Shown here in pieces: positions 61,224 to 64,000 of a DNA stretch of 64,000 bases. Source of the DNA: Serratia marcescens (GTDB lineage: Bacteria; Pseudomonadota; Gammaproteobacteria; Enterobacterales; Enterobacteriaceae); assembly GCF_006715005.1 (NCBI RefSeq), contig NZ_VFMJ01000001.1, forward strand, positions 5,208,001 to 5,272,000, written 5' to 3'. The notes beneath the pieces are model-generated. The model saw nothing but the letters and a program-made list of their open reading frames with translations, was not told the DNA's origin and did not search any database. Position 1 is the stretch's first letter; each line of letters begins with the position of its first letter. Position numbers and translations under genes: made by a program.

Positions 61224-62972
61224 TCAGTTTTTCTTCGCTAAAACCTGGTTGAGAGAACGGACTTCCTCACGTTCCTCCGGGCTCAGGCCGCGCGTTCTGG
61301 CCTGGGCGATCAGCGTTTCCAGCCGTTGCTCGAGCACCGAGTCGTACAGGCTGGCCAACGTATCCAAAAAGGTCTGTTCGACCATGTCCTCAACGATCAT
61401 ATGGTTCCATGTCGCCAAGGTTTCAAGCTGCTGGCTGAATTTGTTGTCGCGATACAGCTCCAGCAATTGCCCGGTCGTCAGGCCCGGCTGCGCCAAACAG
61501 GTCTGCACCAGTTCGACGAACAGCGGCAATCCCGCCTGTTTGGTCTGCTCCAACCCTTCAAGCGAAGGGATAAGTGTAGCCAACTGCGGATTTTGCACCA
61601 GTAACCCTATCAGTATACGCATGGTTGTGCGTTTTAGCTGGGGCGCCTGATAAGGATTCGCATTTTCCGCCTGCTTGGGCATCAGCTTGTCGAGCTGGCT
61701 GTCGTCCAGCAGCCCCAGCTTGTTGCCGAGCTCCTGACGCAGGTACAAGCGCAACGTTTCGCCCGGCACCTGAGTAATCAGCGGCAGCGCCAGCGTGCTC
61801 AGCTTGGCGCGCCCGTCCGGGCTGCTCAGATCCACCTGCGGCAGCAGGCTTTCGAACAAGAACGTGGACAGCGGCTGCGCCTGCTCCATTCGCTGTTCGA
61901 AGGCTTCTTTACCTTCTTTGCGCACCAGGGTGTCCGGGTCTTCACCGTCGGGCAAAAACATGAACCGCAGCTGGCGCCCGTCGTTCAGGTACGGCAGCGC
62001 GGTTTCCAGCGCCCGCCAGGCCGCTTCGCGGCCGGCGCGGTCGCCGTCGTAACAGCAGACGACGTTGTCGGTAGCGCGGAACAGCAGCTGAATGTGTTCA
62101 GCCGTCGTCGAGGTTCCGAGCGAGGCGACGGCATAATCGATGCCGAATTGCGCCAACGCCACCACGTCCATATACCCTTCCACCACCAGCAGCCGCTGGA
62201 GGGTAGGGTGGTTCTGCTGTGCTTCATACAGGCCGTACAGCTGGCGGCCCTTATGGAAAACTTCGGTTTCCGGCGAGTTCAGGTACTTCGGCATACCGTC
62301 GCCCAGCACGCGGCCGCCGAAGGCGATCACGCGCCCGCGCTTGTCGCGGATGGGGAACATCACCCGTTCGCGGAAGCGGTCATACGAACGCCCCTGATCG
62401 TTAGTCACCAGCATGCCGGCATCGTTCAATGCGCGGCGCGAGTCGGCGTCGCGGCCGAAACGCTTCAGGGCGTTGTCCCATCCCGCCGGCGCGAAGCCGA
62501 TGGCGAAATGGCGAATAACGTCGTCACTTAATCCGCGCTGCTGCAAATAGCTGCGCGCCGGCGCCCCGGAGGACTGCTGCAGTGACTGTTGATAGAACGC
62601 GCTGAGCTGTTCCATCAGTTGGTACAGGCTCTGGCGCTGGTGGCGTTCGATCTGGGTTGGCCCGGTGCCCGCTTCGTAAGGCACTTCCAGCCCGTGCATG
62701 GTCGCCAATTCTTCGATGGTTTCGACAAACTCGAGTCGGTCGTAATTCATCAAAAAGTCGACGGCGTTGCCGTGCGCACCACACCCAAAACAGTGATAAA
62801 ACTGCTTTTCGCCATTAACGGTAAAGGAAGGCGTCTTTTCGTGGTGGAACGGACAGCACGCGTGGTAGTTCTTGCCTTGCTTCTTGAGCTTCACGCGGGC
62901 ATCGATCAGATCGACGATGTCGGTGCGAGCCAGCAAGTCATTGATAAATACGCGCGGAATTCGTCCAGCCAT
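61224..62972 (-). CDS. dnaG: DnaG, replication primase
   Basis: A 582-aa primase (E. coli 581). The N-terminal CHC2 zinc site uses C40, H43, C61 and C64 (CCPFHHEKTPSF and YHCFGCGAHG). The TOPRIM catalytic core holds LLVVEGYMDVVALA and CYDGDRAGREAAWRA, and the C-terminal helicase-binding domain contacts DnaB. It lies between rpsU and rpoD with a terminator-like hairpin upstream, as in E. coli, where termination and mRNA processing keep primase levels low. Confidence 0.98.
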   Translation of the reverse strand: MAGRIPRVFINDLLARTDIVDLIDARVKLKKQGKNYHACCPFHHEKTPSFTVNGEKQFYHCFGCGAHGNAVDFLMNYDRLEFVETIEELATMHGLEVPYEAGTGPTQIERHQRQSLYQLMEQLSAFYQQSLQQSSGAPARSYLQQRGLSDDVIRHFAIGFAPAGWDNALKRFGRDADSRRALNDAGMLVTNDQGRSYDRFRERVMFPIRDKRGRVIAFGGRVLGDGMPKYLNSPETEVFHKGRQLYGLYEAQQNHPTLQRLLVVEGYMDVVALAQFGIDYAVASLGTSTTAEHIQLLFRATDNVVCCYDGDRAGREAAWRALETALPYLNDGRQLRFMFLPDGEDPDTLVRKEGKEAFEQRMEQAQPLSTFLFESLLPQVDLSSPDGRAKLSTLALPLITQVPGETLRLYLRQELGNKLGLLDDSQLDKLMPKQAENANPYQAPQLKRTTMRILIGLLVQNPQLATLIPSLEGLEQTKQAGLPLFVELVQTCLAQPGLTTGQLLELYRDNKFSQQLETLATWNHMIVEDMVEQTFLDTLASLYDSVLEQRLETLIAQARTRGLSPEEREEVRSLNQVLAKKN

Positions 62973-62999
62973 AAGCCCTTACTTCATTAGCCTATAAAC

Positions 63000-63035
63000 G
63001 AGAACAAGCCGCGCATTCCTTTCGGAAAGCACGGC
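63000..63035 (-). terminator. Attenuating terminator between rpsU and dnaG
   Basis: On the minus strand, GCCGTGCTTTCC-GAAA-GGAATGCGCGGC forms a long stem with one mismatch, followed by TTGTTCTCG. It occupies the position of the E. coli T1 terminator, which limits read-through from abundant rpsU mRNA into dnaG. The U-run is short, fitting partial termination. Confidence 0.75.
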
Positions 63036-63108
63036 CTTCGTATGCAACTACTCGGTCTGCGCGATTTTGAAAATCAGAAATTCACGCGGTGGGGTTGCCC
63101 CCGAAGAA

Positions 63109-63650
<542 letters not shown>

Positions 63651-64000
63651 ATGCGAGTACTGGGTATAGAAACGTCCTGCGATGAAACCGGAATTGCAGT
63701 GTATGACGATCAAACCGGTTTGTTGGCCAACCAATTATACAGCCAGGTGAAGCTGCACGCCGACTACGGCGGCGTAGTGCCGGAACTGGCCTCCCGCGAT
63801 CACGTGCGCAAAACCGTGCCGCTGATTCAGGCGGCGCTGAAAGAGGCTAACCTGACCCCGGCCGACATCGACGGCGTGGCCTACACCGCCGGGCCGGGTC
63901 TGGTGGGCGCGCTGCTGGTCGGTGCTACCGTGGGGCGCGCGCTGGCGTTCGCCTGGAACGTGCCGGCAGTGCCGGTGCACCATATGGAAGGCCACCTGTT
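63651..64000 (+). CDS. tsaD: TsaD, tRNA t6A synthesis protein (N-terminal part)
   Basis: The first 116 residues are present and the gene runs off the right edge. [20 protein letters not shown] is the ASKHA/Kae1 phosphate-loop motif. The metal-binding HHMEGHL begins at the window end (H110 and H114 by count). TsaD transfers the threonylcarbamoyl group to A37 of ANN-decoding tRNAs with TsaB and TsaE. Divergent from rpsU as in other Enterobacterales. Confidence 0.97.
   Translation, partial: MRVLGIETSCDETGIAVYDDQTGLLANQLYSQVKLHADYGGVVPELASRDHVRKTVPLIQAALKEANLTPADIDGVAYTAGPGLVGALLVGATVGRALAFAWNVPAVPVHHMEGHL

Overview
The window is a GC-rich enterobacterial chromosome segment and almost certainly comes from Serratia marcescens. 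The evidence is the chromosomal aac(6')-Ic type acetyltransferase gene at 26323-26763, together with E. coli-like gene order (yqjK-E-D-C-mzrA-yqjA, exuR-exuT, uxaCA, sstT, alx, ygjR, ygjP, rlmG, fadH on the left; ileX tRNA, mug, rpoD-dnaG-rpsU, tsaD on the right).

Left chromosomal block (1-26.8 kb). Envelope and stress genes (yqj cluster, mzrA) precede the hexuronate regulon: the ExuR repressor, the ExuT transporter, and the divergent uxaC-uxaA catabolic pair, with candidate ExuR boxes. Next come the Ser/Thr transporter SstT and alx, whose leader is a yybP-ykoY type Mn2+ riboswitch followed by an intrinsic terminator. An amidotransferase/oxidoreductase pair, ygjP, rlmG, fadH and an ABC-F ATPase follow. 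The gab cluster has a MocR-type regulator divergent from gabT-gabD and an aromatic-amino-acid-family permease. The block ends with yfcF, an HPP-family membrane protein and the aminoglycoside acetyltransferase.

Prophage (26,877-58,484, about 31.6 kb). A complete-looking P2/186-type prophage is integrated in the 3' end of the ileX (tRNA-Ile, CAT) gene and bounded by a 53-bp direct repeat. Its control region is 186-like: a leftward cI-int pair, a rightward apl-cII-fil run, and a CI-type operator placed inside a TTGACA promoter. Replication uses a P2 gpA-type HUH endonuclease. After gpA comes an SOS promoter with a LexA box driving two small genes, then an AT-rich cargo gene, a recognisable cos site, and a two-gene cargo pair. 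The late genes follow in canonical order: Q-P, O-N-M-L-X, lysis (holin, SAR endolysin, LysB/LysC), R-S, V-W-J-I-H-G, FI-FII-E(+E')-T-U-D and ogr. An AT-rich membrane-protein cargo gene sits between S and V. Three sites of the form GTTG-N14-CRAC precede late operons and are candidate Ogr sites.

Right chromosomal block (58.5-64 kb). The tRNA gene, rebuilt by the phage, has its own promoter. It is followed by mug, the macromolecular synthesis operon (rpsU-dnaG-rpoD, leftward) and the start of tsaD.

The least explained material is the prophage cargo: the SOS-controlled small ORFs (33.2-33.7 kb), the 286-aa protein (33.8-34.7 kb), the overlapping pair beside cos (35.2-36.0 kb) and the S-V insert (44.7-45.4 kb). 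These occupy positions where P2-like phages are known to carry lysogenic-conversion and anti-phage genes.
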